DNA of 64,000 nt from VXPQ01 sp965116435 (GTDB lineage Bacteria; Bacteroidota; Rhodothermia; Rhodothermales; VXPQ01). The notes under the pieces were generated by a model. The model made no database searches. It was given only the letters and a program-made list of their open reading frames with translations, and was not told the origin of the DNA. The DNA is taken from positions 682,001-746,000 of the forward strand of contig OZ220686.1 in assembly GCA_965116435.1 (NCBI GenBank). Reading direction: 5' to 3'. Below, in pieces: positions 45,648 to 55,181 of this stretch (position 1 is its first letter; every line of letters begins with the position of its first letter). A program made the position numbers and the translations under genes.

Positions 45648-45749
45648 GAACCTTAAAAAGTAAGGGGCCGAAATTTTCGACTTAAAAAATTAAGGTTCCC
45701 TCGAGTACAAGCAGGCGAGGTCGGGTCGTTTCGGGTTCGCGCGCATCGG
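45648..45749 (+). repeat. Repeat R2, copy 3
   Basis: The core is bordered by perfect 9-bp inverted arms GAACCTTAA (from 45648) and TTAAGGTTC (to about 45699) around a GGGGCCGAAATTTTCGAC centre. The following 50 bp (GGTCGGGTCGTTTCGGGTTCG) match copy 2 at 25252. It is the best-preserved R2 hairpin. Confidence 0.75.
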
Positions 45750-45830
45750 ATCCGTTCATGTTTCGACGGACGGGTGCGCCGGGAATTCCGGTTCGGCCTG
45801 CCGCATCCCGCCCTGCATTGTTCCTTGCGT

Positions 45831-45853
45831 AAATTTAGACCACTTCTAAATTT
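45831..45853. promoter_or_regulatory. AT-rich perfect palindrome upstream of HiPIP
   Basis: AAATTTAGA and TCTAAATTT are exact 9-bp inverted repeats around CCACT. It is in otherwise GC-rich DNA, 156 bp before the HiPIP start. It could be an operator for a dimeric regulator; there is no U-tract for a terminator. Confidence 0.4.
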
Positions 45854-46008
45854 GCCCGCAGAGGCGGATTGCGCGGAACTTTAGTCGGGCGGTGGGGAGT
45901 ATTCCATCCGCGTCGAGCGCTTCGCGCCGCTTGCGTTCAGAGGAAGCCCCGGTTTTCCGGGTCAGGCGACGGCTACTGCAACAACCGCTAAATAGACCAT
46001 ACAGAAAC

Positions 46009-46446
46009 ATGCGCAACAACCACGACAACGCCTCGCGGAGAGATTTCATCAAGAAAATCACCCTGTTGAGCGCCTCCGGCGCCGCCGCGCCCGTCCTTCT
46101 TTCGGCCTGCGGCGGAGGAGGCAGCGAGGCGGACAGCGCCGCGCCTATGGATGCGCCGATGGATGCGCCCGAAGAAAGCATGGCTATGCAGGAAGCGCCC
46201 ATGGAAGAAGCCCCTATGGAAGAAGGGTTTTCCTGCATGGACACGTCGGGACTTACGGAGATGGAAATCACGCAGCGGGAAGCGGTCAACTATGTGGACA
46301 TGACGCCGGACCCCGAAAAAACGTGCGCCAACTGCCAGCTCTACACCGCACCGGAAGCGGGCATGCAGTGCGGCGGCTGCACCGTGGTCAAGGGCCCCAT
46401 CCACCCGAAAGGATACTGTGATCTCTGGGTGATCATGCCTGCGTGA
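46009..46446 (+). CDS. High-potential iron-sulfur protein (HiPIP), Tat signal and possible lipid anchor
   Basis: A 145-aa exported 4Fe-4S electron carrier. The start ATG at 46009 leads into a Tat signal (ASRRDFIKKITLL) that ends in a lipobox-like LLSAC (Cys34). A Met/Pro/Glu linker with MDAP and MEEAP repeats (47-72) follows. Cluster ligands fit the HiPIP spacing: Cys106 and Cys109 (CANC), Cys124 (GGCTVVKGP) and Cys137 (KGYCDLW); Cys121 is an extra. In Rhodothermus marinus a HiPIP feeds electrons from the bc1-like complex to terminal oxidases, so a respiratory role is likely here. Xylulokinase starts 19 bp downstream, functionally unrelated. Confidence 0.93.
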   Translation: MRNNHDNASRRDFIKKITLLSASGAAAPVLLSACGGGGSEADSAAPMDAPMDAPEESMAMQEAPMEEAPMEEGFSCMDTSGLTEMEITQREAVNYVDMTPDPEKTCANCQLYTAPEAGMQCGGCTVVKGPIHPKGYCDLWVIMPA

Positions 46447-46465
46447 GCATTTGCCAGGCGTGACC

Positions 46466-47962
46466 ATGTCCTATTTCCTGGGCATAGACGTTTCTACCAC
46501 GGCTACCAAGGCGCTTGCGATTGACGAACAAGGGCAGGTTGCAGCCGTCGCCTCCACGGAATATGCGTTCGATACGCCGCGTCCGCAATGGAGCGAACAG
46601 GCCCCCGCCCTGTGGTGGCGAGGCGCGACGGAAAGCATACGGAAGGCGCTGTCCGAAGCCGGAATCCATGGCCGGGATGTCGCCGCCGTCGGCCTGACGG
46701 GCCAAATGCACGGACTCGTCCTGCTGGACGCCGCAGGCCGCGTACTGCGCCCCGCCATCCTCTGGAACGACCAGCGCACCGCCGCCGAATGCGACGAAAT
46801 CGTAGAGCGAACGGGGCGTGCGAACCTGATTGCCCGGACGGGCAACGACGCACTCACCGGCTTCACCGCCCCGAAAATCCTGTGGGTCCGCCGCCACGAA
46901 CCCGCCATCTACGAACAGGTCCGGCATGTGCTGCTTCCGAAAGATTACGTACGCTTTCGGCTCACTGGGGCCTACGCCACGGACCGGGCAGGCGCCGCCG
47001 GCACGCTCTTGCTGGATGTGCGTACGCGGGACTGGTCCGACGAAATCCTCGCCGCGCTGGACATTCCCCGCGACTGGCTCCCCCCCACGCACGAAGGCCC
47101 GGACGTTACGGGCGTCCTGTCGGCGGAGGCCGCGGAAGCCACCGGACTCTGCGCCGGAACGCCGGTCGTGGCGGGCGGCGGAGACCAAAGCGCGCAGGCC
47201 GTGGGGGTGGGCGCCATCCACGAGGGCGTCGTCGCGCTCACGCTCGGCACGTCCGGCGTCGTATTCGCTTCGTCGGATCGGCCGTTCATCGACCCGGACG
47301 GGCGCCTGCACGCATTCTGCCATGCGGCGCCGGATACCTGGCACCTGATGGGCGTCATGCTGTCGGCGGCGGGAAGTTTGCGATGGTATCGGGACGCCCT
47401 GTTCCCGAACGCCTCGTGGGACGACATGCTCGCACCGGCCCGGGACGTACGGCCCGGCGCGCAAGGGCTGCTTTTCCTCCCCTATCTGACCGGGGAACGC
47501 ACCCCCCACGCCGATCCGCTGGCCCGAGGCGCCTTTGCAGGACTCACCGTGCGCCACGAAAGCAAGCATATGACGCGCGCCGTCCTCGAAGGCGTGGCGT
47601 TCGGCCTGCGGGACAGCTTCGAAATCATGCGCAGCGCGGGGCTGGCGGAGATCGATCAGGTGCGGATATCCGGCGGCGGCGCCCGCAGCCCGCTCTGGAG
47701 ACAGATTCTGGCGGACGTGCTGGAAACGGAACTGGTTACCGTGAATACGACCGAAGGCGCCGCGTTCGGCGCCGCCCTGCTTGCCGGGACGGGAGCCGGG
47801 GCCTGGCGCACCGTCCGCGAAGCCTGCGAAGCCACCGTCCGCATCACAGGAAATACTCCGTATAATCCGGAAACGGCGGAACGATATCGCCCCTTCTATC
47901 GTGCATACCGGGACCTCTACCCGGCCTTGCGCGCCTCGTTTCGCGCCATAGCCGACCTGTAG
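46466..47962 (+). CDS. xylB: Xylulokinase
   Basis: A FGGY-family kinase phosphorylating D-xylulose. From the ATG at 46466 (MSYFLGIDVSTTATKALAID) it has 498 aa. The substrate-side motif GLTGQMHGLVLLD is diagnostic of XylB, with ILWNDQRTAAECDE next to it. FGGY signature 2 region appears as GVAFGLRDSFEIMRSAG, and the adenosine site as ISGGGARSPLWRQI. No xylA or transporter is adjacent. It feeds xylulose-5-phosphate, a substrate of the transketolase at 6132. Confidence 0.94.
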   Translation: MSYFLGIDVSTTATKALAIDEQGQVAAVASTEYAFDTPRPQWSEQAPALWWRGATESIRKALSEAGIHGRDVAAVGLTGQMHGLVLLDAAGRVLRPAILWNDQRTAAECDEIVERTGRANLIARTGNDALTGFTAPKILWVRRHEPAIYEQVRHVLLPKDYVRFRLTGAYATDRAGAAGTLLLDVRTRDWSDEILAALDIPRDWLPPTHEGPDVTGVLSAEAAEATGLCAGTPVVAGGGDQSAQAVGVGAIHEGVVALTLGTSGVVFASSDRPFIDPDGRLHAFCHAAPDTWHLMGVMLSAAGSLRWYRDALFPNASWDDMLAPARDVRPGAQGLLFLPYLTGERTPHADPLARGAFAGLTVRHESKHMTRAVLEGVAFGLRDSFEIMRSAGLAEIDQVRISGGGARSPLWRQILADVLETELVTVNTTEGAAFGAALLAGTGAGAWRTVREACEATVRITGNTPYNPETAERYRPFYRAYRDLYPALRASFRAIADL

Positions 47963-48049
47963 CGCCGCCCTGCGCCCGGCCCTCCGGCGCGCCGGCGACT
48001 CCCCGAGCGCTCGCGTCGTTCATCAGCAAGCATCGAGGGTACGCCAAGC

Positions 48050-49633
<1,584 letters not shown>

Positions 49634-49634
49634 C

Positions 49635-49653
49635 AAGGCCCACCCAAGGCCTT
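49635..49653 (+). terminator. Possible weak hairpin after pckA
   Basis: AAGGCC and GGCCTT form a 6-bp stem with a 7-nt loop starting two bases after the pckA stop, followed by AAATCC. No U-tract, so termination is uncertain. Confidence 0.3.
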
Positions 49654-49701
49654 AAATCCTGGAAACGCGGTTCCGAAAAAGGGGAGTATCTCTCACATCT
49701 G

Positions 49702-50409
49702 TTAAAACGGAAAGTGAATTCCCCAAAATTTGATATCGGGGCCTGAACAGATAAAGTTATCATAACTACAAGGTGCGATGTATAATTCTACTTCGTGAGA
49801 AAACACAAGACCGCCTGCTACTTTATATTCTACGCCAGCGCCTAACGTTACTCCAAGTGTTGTAAATTTACCATTTGGACGTCCAGTTTTGAGCTCAATT
49901 TCTCTACTTTTTCCTGGCTTGCATTCATATCCTTCATCATTTCCATATCTGTAATCATTATAATCATATTCATCACAAACACTGTCAAAAAAATTATATT
50001 TTTTATTCCAGCGCCAAAAAACAACCCCTCCATATGTATAGATATTTTTAGTGGTATAATAATTATAACGGGCAGTAAAACGAAATATATTTTCATTAAG
50101 ATCGTCATCTGCCCAAGCCATACTAATCTCGAAGGTATTGTATCGTATACTAAAAAATCCGAATGGATACGGCATAATATCGTGTTCAGCGGATTCAATA
50201 GTGGCATAAGATCTGTATTTCCTTAACTCATCATTATCCTTTAGACCAGGTCCAGAAAAATGAAGTCCGAACCGCCCTCGGGTATGTGGTTCCTGTTGAA
50301 TTTTCCCAGGCGTGTCGAGGGTGTCCTGCGCGATGGCGGAGGATGCAAATAGCATTGCCACAAAAACACCAAGCACGCAGAACAACGCGAAGCGGACGGG
50401 CAAGGTCAT
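49702..50409 (-). CDS. AT-rich secreted beta-barrel-like protein, paralogue 1
   Basis: Unrecognised family. From the ATG at 50409 the product is 235 aa with a signal peptide (FALFCVLGVFVAMLFASSAIAQ). The mature part is rich in Tyr, Phe and Asn with alternating strands (FRFTARYNYYTTKNIYTYGG; TLGVTLGAGVEYKVAGGLVF) and ends in Phe, as outer-membrane barrels do. The closing pattern CSYDNFICSGPDIKFWGIHF recurs in the next gene. The mature coding part is AT-rich, unlike the GC-rich signal-peptide part and neighbours, suggesting transfer or a mosaic origin. Confidence 0.7.
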   Translation of the reverse strand: MTLPVRFALFCVLGVFVAMLFASSAIAQDTLDTPGKIQQEPHTRGRFGLHFSGPGLKDNDELRKYRSYATIESAEHDIMPYPFGFFSIRYNTFEISMAWADDDLNENIFRFTARYNYYTTKNIYTYGGVVFWRWNKKYNFFDSVCDEYDYNDYRYGNDEGYECKPGKSREIELKTGRPNGKFTTLGVTLGAGVEYKVAGGLVFSHEVELYIAPCSYDNFICSGPDIKFWGIHFPF

Positions 50410-50738
50410 CGCCGGGCAGCGGCAGGTTGCGGACATGATCCGCAGGCGCGATCCAGCCGCCCTCCGCACGGATTGCTCCCTATGCCCTGTTTCGAAAGCG
50501 TTCGAAATGGTCCGAGAAATTCGGACAGGTCGTTTATATGCAGGATCGTGTCGGATCATGCCTCCTCTGGCAGTGGCCTTTGCCTGTAGTATACGCCATC
50601 GGGGTGATATTGTCAAGGGCTGGGGCGGGCATTCTTCGTTGAAGTAGCGGATGTGTCGTCAATGCGTCTCGCGCCTCGGAAGGAGTTGCCTATGCATGCA
50701 GGATGGCTCGCAGTTTCTGAGAAGGAGCATGCGGTCTG
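50410..50738. other. 329-bp gap between the two AT-rich paralogues
   Basis: The base composition returns to that of the host genome. No gene, hairpin or repeat-family copy is apparent; it probably carries the promoter of paralogue 1. Confidence 0.6.
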
Positions 50739-51374
50739 TTAAAACATAAAATGAATACCTAAAAACTTAACATCAGGTCGTTTGCATATAAATTCGTCAT
50801 ATGGACATTCTGACAAATCTCTATAGTAACTAAATTCATGCGTAAATGCCAATCGCCGGAAATTATATTCAATACCAAGACCTACCGTATAGCCAAGAGT
50901 TATTGATTTTCCTTCGGGGCGATCTCGATCAGGATGCCTAGGAAGTTCACGTCTTCTATCAAAATACCACATACTAATTCCTGCAAATATAAAAGGCCGG
51001 AAACGATATTTTTTAAATGGATGATAATTATAACGACCATCTAAATTAAATATAAATTCATTTTCATCTTCTCTCGACGATGAAATGACTTGCCAATTTT
51101 TGTATCCGATACTTTTATGTGACATTGGAAAAGGAAGACAGTCCACATTCAATGATAATTCACAGTCAATATTCTTTATTAATCCATATCCCGAAAAATA
51201 AATGCCAACTCGCCAATGACGGTTTTCTTTTTCTGATAGAAGTTCCTCTTCTGATGATTCGACTTGGGCTATTGCAGTATCTGTGTTCAAAAAAATCATG
51301 AGAACAAACATCATAAGCAAGCCGCAAGTATACGTAAAAGAAGAACGGGAATATGGCGATAAAAACGTGCACAT
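50739..51374 (-). CDS. AT-rich secreted beta-barrel-like protein, paralogue 2
   Basis: A 211-aa relative of the preceding protein. The signal peptide (LLMMFVLMIFLNTDTAIAQ) is followed by WRVGIYFSGYGLIKN, parallel to RFGLHFSGPGLKDN in paralogue 1; both share a RYNYH/RYNYY strand, a late GLGIEYNFRRLAFTHE strand and the end CPYDEFICKRPDVKFLGIHF plus terminal Phe. The whole gene is AT-rich. Family and function unknown; Inferred location is the outer membrane. Confidence 0.7.
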   Translation of the reverse strand: MCTFLSPYSRSSFTYTCGLLMMFVLMIFLNTDTAIAQVESSEEELLSEKENRHWRVGIYFSGYGLIKNIDCELSLNVDCLPFPMSHKSIGYKNWQVISSSREDENEFIFNLDGRYNYHPFKKYRFRPFIFAGISMWYFDRRRELPRHPDRDRPEGKSITLGYTVGLGIEYNFRRLAFTHEFSYYRDLSECPYDEFICKRPDVKFLGIHFMF

Positions 51375-51539
51375 GGCATACCTCTCTTATTTAAGGAGTA
51401 TCATTCGACCCATATCCATGAAATCGCCCGCCGCACCCCCGCACGCCTCTGCGCGAGCCGAGCCCGCGCCGAAATGCATCAACCCCAGCCCCATCCCCAA
51501 GGCCAAAGCGTAGCGAAATGCCGACGAAAACAGGTTCAT

Positions 51540-52120
51540 GCGTCCAGTAAGCGTACCTGCGGGGAAATACCACTCAAACACCGGAAAACCGTCCCAACCA
51601 CGTCCAATAATACTTAGCGATTCCTTCAATGTCAAGAAAATTTCTCAAAACCCTGCCCCCAACCCCTTAAACCTGCCCGTGCACGCCCAAAATCCGCCTG
51701 ACCAGGCATTGCCGAGGTCAAAATCAATTAGAAATTGACCTAAAATCATTTATAAACTGGCTTTACATCGGTTTTTTATTGACCTCTCATGTATTGCCAT
51801 ACGTCGAGAACGCGCCCGTCCCGACTTCATACCGGAATACGCCTCCGGTCGTGGCGGCCCAGACCGCATCCCCCAGCGCCGCCACGTCCGTAATCTCCCG
51901 AAAGGAGGTGTGCGTCCACCAGCGGGAATCCTGCTACCAGCCAGGCGCCATCCTCTTCCGGGCGCAAACAGCGCTCGTCGGCGATTACGGATTAAGCCCC
52001 CCTTTTTTCGCTGCGCCGTCGTACCTTGCAGGAGCTGGGCGTCCGCATGGGCTGTGCGCCGCGCCCCCCCGGCTGTTCCATACTCCATTCTGCAACCCAT
52101 CACGAACGATCGCAACGACC
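51540..52120. other. 581-bp gap upstream of the DAACS gene with gene debris
   Basis: It holds a beta-propeller remnant (51787-51933, minus strand) and an AT-rich patch at about 51640-51780. In that patch AGGTCAA (51715-51721) and TTGACCT (51735-51741) form an inverted repeat. No intact gene is seen. The GltT-type transporter starts at 52121. Confidence 0.6.
51787..51933 (-). pseudogene. Remnant of a beta-propeller (two-component-regulator-propeller-like) protein
   Basis: Read on the minus strand, 48 codons between two stops encode SRWWTHTSFREITDVAAL followed by GDAVWAATTGGVFRYEVG and TGAFSTYGN. This is the usual first blade of the large propeller proteins found in Rhodothermia and other Bacteroidota. 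An ATG six codons upstream (MAPGW) is separated from it by a TAG. The reading frame ends abruptly at the border of the AT-rich patch. The rest of the gene is missing. Confidence 0.55.
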
Positions 52121-53383
52121 ATGACAACCATCGCGCCCGGAACCGTTTGGTGGAAACAATTACACTGGCAAATCCTGATCGCCATGGCGGTGGGCATCGG
52201 AGCCGGCGTGATCGGCGGAGAACCCCTTGCGGACAGCGTGGAGTGGCTTGGGCAGCTGTTCATGAGGCTGCTTCGCATGGTCATCGTGCCGCTCGTGTTC
52301 ACCTCCATCGTGGCGGGCGTGGCGTCCGTAGGCAGCGGGCGCGCCGTGGGACGGCTGTTCTCCAAAACCCTCGGATATTACGTCCTGACGAGCATGCTGG
52401 CCATCACCACCGGCCTGATTCTGGTGAACCTCTTCCGTCCGGGCGAAAAGACCGACGTAGCGAGCGCCATCCAGGCCGACATGCCCGACATCCGCACGCC
52501 CAGCTCCCCGGTGGATATTCTCATGGATATCGTGCCGGCCAACGTGTTCGAGGCGGCGGCGGGCAGCCAGATGCTCGCGGTGATCTTCTTCAGCATCATC
52601 CTGGGCCTGGCCATCGTGGGGTTGCCGGAGAAACCCCAAACCACGCTGCGGAATTTTTTCGATGCGGCGTTTCAGGCCATGATGAAGATCACGACGGGCG
52701 TAATCATGACCGCGCCGCTGGGCGTGTTCGGGCTGATCGCCACGCTGGTGGGCCGCACCGGGTTCGAAACGTTCGGCGCGCTGGGCCTCTATATGTTCGT
52801 GCTGGCGCTGGGCCTTACGATCCACCTGTTCGTGGCGCTGCCTATGGTGCTCTTCTTCCTCGGACGCATCAACCCGATCATCCATTTCCGAAACATGATC
52901 GAACCGCTTGTGACGGCGTTTTCGACCGCCTCGTCGGGGGCCACGCTCCCCGTCACCATGCGGACCGTGGAAACGAGGGTCGGCGTATCGAGCCGGGTAT
53001 CGTCCTTTACGCTGCCCATGGGCGCCACCATCAACATGGACGGCACCGCGCTCTACGAATGCCTCGGCGCCATCTTCATTGCGCAGGCCCTCGGCGTATC
53101 GCTGGGCTTCACGGATCAGGTGGTGGTGGTGTTCACGGCGCTCCTCGCCTCCATCGGCGCCGCCGCCATCCCCTCCGCAGGCCTCGTGGTGATTTTCATT
53201 GTGCTGGAGGCCGTGGGCCTGACCGGCGCGGGGCCGGCGTTCATCGTGGGCGCCATGCTGGCCATAGACCGCCCGCTGGACATGTTCAGAACCGCCGTAA
53301 ACGTATACAGCGACTCGTGCGGCGCCGCGATCATTGCGCGCTCGGAGGGAGAAAAGAACGTGGACACGCACGTAGTCACGTAG
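52121..53383 (+). CDS. Dicarboxylate/amino acid:cation symporter (DAACS, GltT/GltP type)
   Basis: A 420-aa sodium- or proton-coupled carrier for glutamate/aspartate or C4-dicarboxylates. The start at ATG 52121 (MTTIAPGTVWWKQLHWQ) gives a normal N terminus. The two re-entrant loops show the serine-rich stretch AFSTASSGATLPVTMR and the metal/substrate motif FTLPMGATINMDGTALYE; IPSAGLVVIFIVLEAVGL and the Asp/Asn pair in DRPLDMFRTAVNVYSDSCGAA close the transport domain. An in-frame 114-codon extension upstream covers the propeller remnant and is not coding. It converges with the DASS gene, three bases apart. Confidence 0.94.
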   Translation: MTTIAPGTVWWKQLHWQILIAMAVGIGAGVIGGEPLADSVEWLGQLFMRLLRMVIVPLVFTSIVAGVASVGSGRAVGRLFSKTLGYYVLTSMLAITTGLILVNLFRPGEKTDVASAIQADMPDIRTPSSPVDILMDIVPANVFEAAAGSQMLAVIFFSIILGLAIVGLPEKPQTTLRNFFDAAFQAMMKITTGVIMTAPLGVFGLIATLVGRTGFETFGALGLYMFVLALGLTIHLFVALPMVLFFLGRINPIIHFRNMIEPLVTAFSTASSGATLPVTMRTVETRVGVSSRVSSFTLPMGATINMDGTALYECLGAIFIAQALGVSLGFTDQVVVVFTALLASIGAAAIPSAGLVVIFIVLEAVGLTGAGPAFIVGAMLAIDRPLDMFRTAVNVYSDSCGAAIIARSEGEKNVDTHVVT

Positions 53384-53386
53384 CGG

Positions 53387-54862
53387 CTATCCGAGGTCCA
53401 CGAGCGGGAGCAGCAGGTATGCAATCAGGCTCACCAGGAACATAAAAAGGATATTCAGCAGGAGCCCGGCGCGGGCCATTCGGGGAATCGTCACGTATTC
53501 GCTGCTATATACGATGGCGTTCGGCGGCGTGGCCACGGGCAACATGAAGGCGCAACTGGCGGCCAGCACAGCGGGCACGGCGAACAGCAGCGGCGACTCC
53601 CCAAGGCCAACCCCGACCGAAGCCGCAACCGGCAGAAACGCTGCGACGGTGGCGATATTGCTGGTCAATTCCGTCAGGAAAATGATCACGAAGGCGATCG
53701 CCAGAATAATCAGAAAGACCGGCCATTCCTCGATAAGGCCCGCCTGCGCGCCGAACCAGGCCGCCAGTCCGGTATCGTTGATCGCCGCAGCCAGGCTCAA
53801 GCCCCCGCCGAACAAAATGAGCAATCCCCACGGCAACCGCTCCGCATCCTTCCACTCGAGCAGAAACACCCGGTTCGAAGCGTCCACCGGCGCCAGGAAA
53901 AACAAAAGGCCCACGCCCATGGCGATCCCCGCATCGGACAGGCCGGGAACGAAGGGCGCAAGCAGCGGCCGGGTCATCCACAAGACCGCCGCCAGAACAA
54001 ACAAGGACATCACCATCTTTTCCGCCCGGCTCATCCGGCCCATGGCGGCCAGCTCGGCGTCGATAAAAGCCGCTCCGCCGGGAATTTCCCGCAAATCCAT
54101 CGGATAAATCACCCGGGTAAGCACCAGGTACATCGCCGGAAGCGCAATCAGAATCAGGGGCAAGCCGATCTGCATCCATTCTGCAAACCCGATCGACACG
54201 CCGTACGTCTCCAGCATGAACCCGGCAAAGAACGCATTGGGCGGCGTTCCGACGAGGGTGGCGATGCCGCCTATGCTGCACGAATACGCAATGATCAGCA
54301 TGAGGCTCACTGTAAAATGCTTCACGTTCCTGGCGTCCGCCTTCCGCACGAGCTCCGCCACGGACAACCCGATCGGCAGCATCATCAGCGCCGTGGCCGT
54401 ATTGCTCACCCACATGCTCAGGAACGCCGCGGCGATCATGAACCCGGCCAGAATCGCATACGGATGCGGCCCCATCCTGGCAATGATGCGCAAGGCGAGA
54501 CGACGGTGCAGATTCCATCGCTGCATGCCCGCCGCAATCAGAAATCCGCCCAGAAAAAGAAACACGAGCGGGTTCGCATAGGGCGCGGACGCGGCGCGTA
54601 TGTCCGCCACGCCCAGCAAGGGAAAAAGCGCAAGCGGCAACAGGGCCGTAGCGGATATGGGGATGGCCTCGGTCATCCACCAGACGGCCATGAGCAATCC
54701 CACCGCCGCGGCGCGCCAGGCGGCGAGCGGCATACCCTCGGGCGCAGGCAGAAAGAAGAGGACCGCGCAGCAAACGAGCCCGGCCCCGAAACCCGCCCAC
54801 TGCCTGAAACGCAAGGCGAATGTTGTCCATGAAAAGCTTGTCCCCTTGACCGCGCGCGCCAT
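53387..54862 (-). CDS. Divalent anion:sodium symporter (DASS/SLC13 family)
   Basis: A 491-aa inner-membrane carrier with 11-12 helices; ATG at 54862 chosen, with 54886 possible. The two SNT-type motifs of the family are seen in WVSNTATALMMLP and ELTSNIATVAAFLP, and the paired TPPNA motifs in VGTPPNAFFAG and ATPPNAIVYSSE. Substrates are di- or tricarboxylates or sulfate. It faces the DAACS gene tail to tail, so two different carboxylate carriers lie next to each other. Confidence 0.92.
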   Translation of the reverse strand: MARAVKGTSFSWTTFALRFRQWAGFGAGLVCCAVLFFLPAPEGMPLAAWRAAAVGLLMAVWWMTEAIPISATALLPLALFPLLGVADIRAASAPYANPLVFLFLGGFLIAAGMQRWNLHRRLALRIIARMGPHPYAILAGFMIAAAFLSMWVSNTATALMMLPIGLSVAELVRKADARNVKHFTVSLMLIIAYSCSIGGIATLVGTPPNAFFAGFMLETYGVSIGFAEWMQIGLPLILIALPAMYLVLTRVIYPMDLREIPGGAAFIDAELAAMGRMSRAEKMVMSLFVLAAVLWMTRPLLAPFVPGLSDAGIAMGVGLLFFLAPVDASNRVFLLEWKDAERLPWGLLILFGGGLSLAAAINDTGLAAWFGAQAGLIEEWPVFLIILAIAFVIIFLTELTSNIATVAAFLPVAASVGVGLGESPLLFAVPAVLAASCAFMLPVATPPNAIVYSSEYVTIPRMARAGLLLNILFMFLVSLIAYLLLPLVDLG

Positions 54863-55181
54863 ATCCCGGATACGATGAAACCCCAACGATGATAAAAACT
54901 AAAGGATGCACTGATCAAATCCACTTCGATCAGCGCTTCCTATAGCGTGTTGCATGATAGGAATTGCGGGGATTCCCGGCAAACGGACGCGCCTGCGCGC
55001 CATGCGCGGCGAGCGAAGCCGTTTTAATCCGCGCATCCGTATGTTTTCACGCCATAATGAACGTTCGCTTCGTATTTTTGCCGAATGCATTCGGCGCCGC
55101 GCCCGCTACGGCTCCATGCCGCGTCGCCGCGCCGAACGACACATACATCCCAATCCATCCGACCATCGTCTTTCTGTTTCC
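54863..55181. other. 319-bp divergent gap between DASS and ferredoxin reductase genes
   Basis: It contains the left tip of the 253-bp element (54904-54943). The frame of the reductase stays open through the gap, but the Arg-rich translation has no family features. Both promoters should lie here. Confidence 0.6.
54904..54943 (+). repeat. Solo hairpin tip of the 253-bp element (copy G)
   Basis: GGATGCACTGATCAAATCC followed by ACTTCGATCAGCGCTTCC matches the left terminus exactly over about 38 bp and then stops. It is preceded by CTAAA. It lies 42 bp upstream of the DASS start. Confidence 0.75.

Larger units (their letters stand above)
45308..46008. other. 701-bp gap between the phosphopantetheinyl transferase and HiPIP genes, repeat-rich
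   Basis: It holds element copy F (from 45492), repeat R2 copy 3 (45648-45749) and an AT-rich palindrome (45831-45853). The remaining sequence shows no reading frame with family features. Both neighbours read away from it, so their promoters must be here. Confidence 0.8.

Noticed and set aside
51387..51539. 50-codon minus-strand ORF with a signal-peptide-like start (MNLFSSAFRYALALG) just upstream of AT-rich paralogue 2
   Set aside because: It looks like an orphan signal peptide without a mature domain; too little to call a gene, although it may be debris of a third paralogue.
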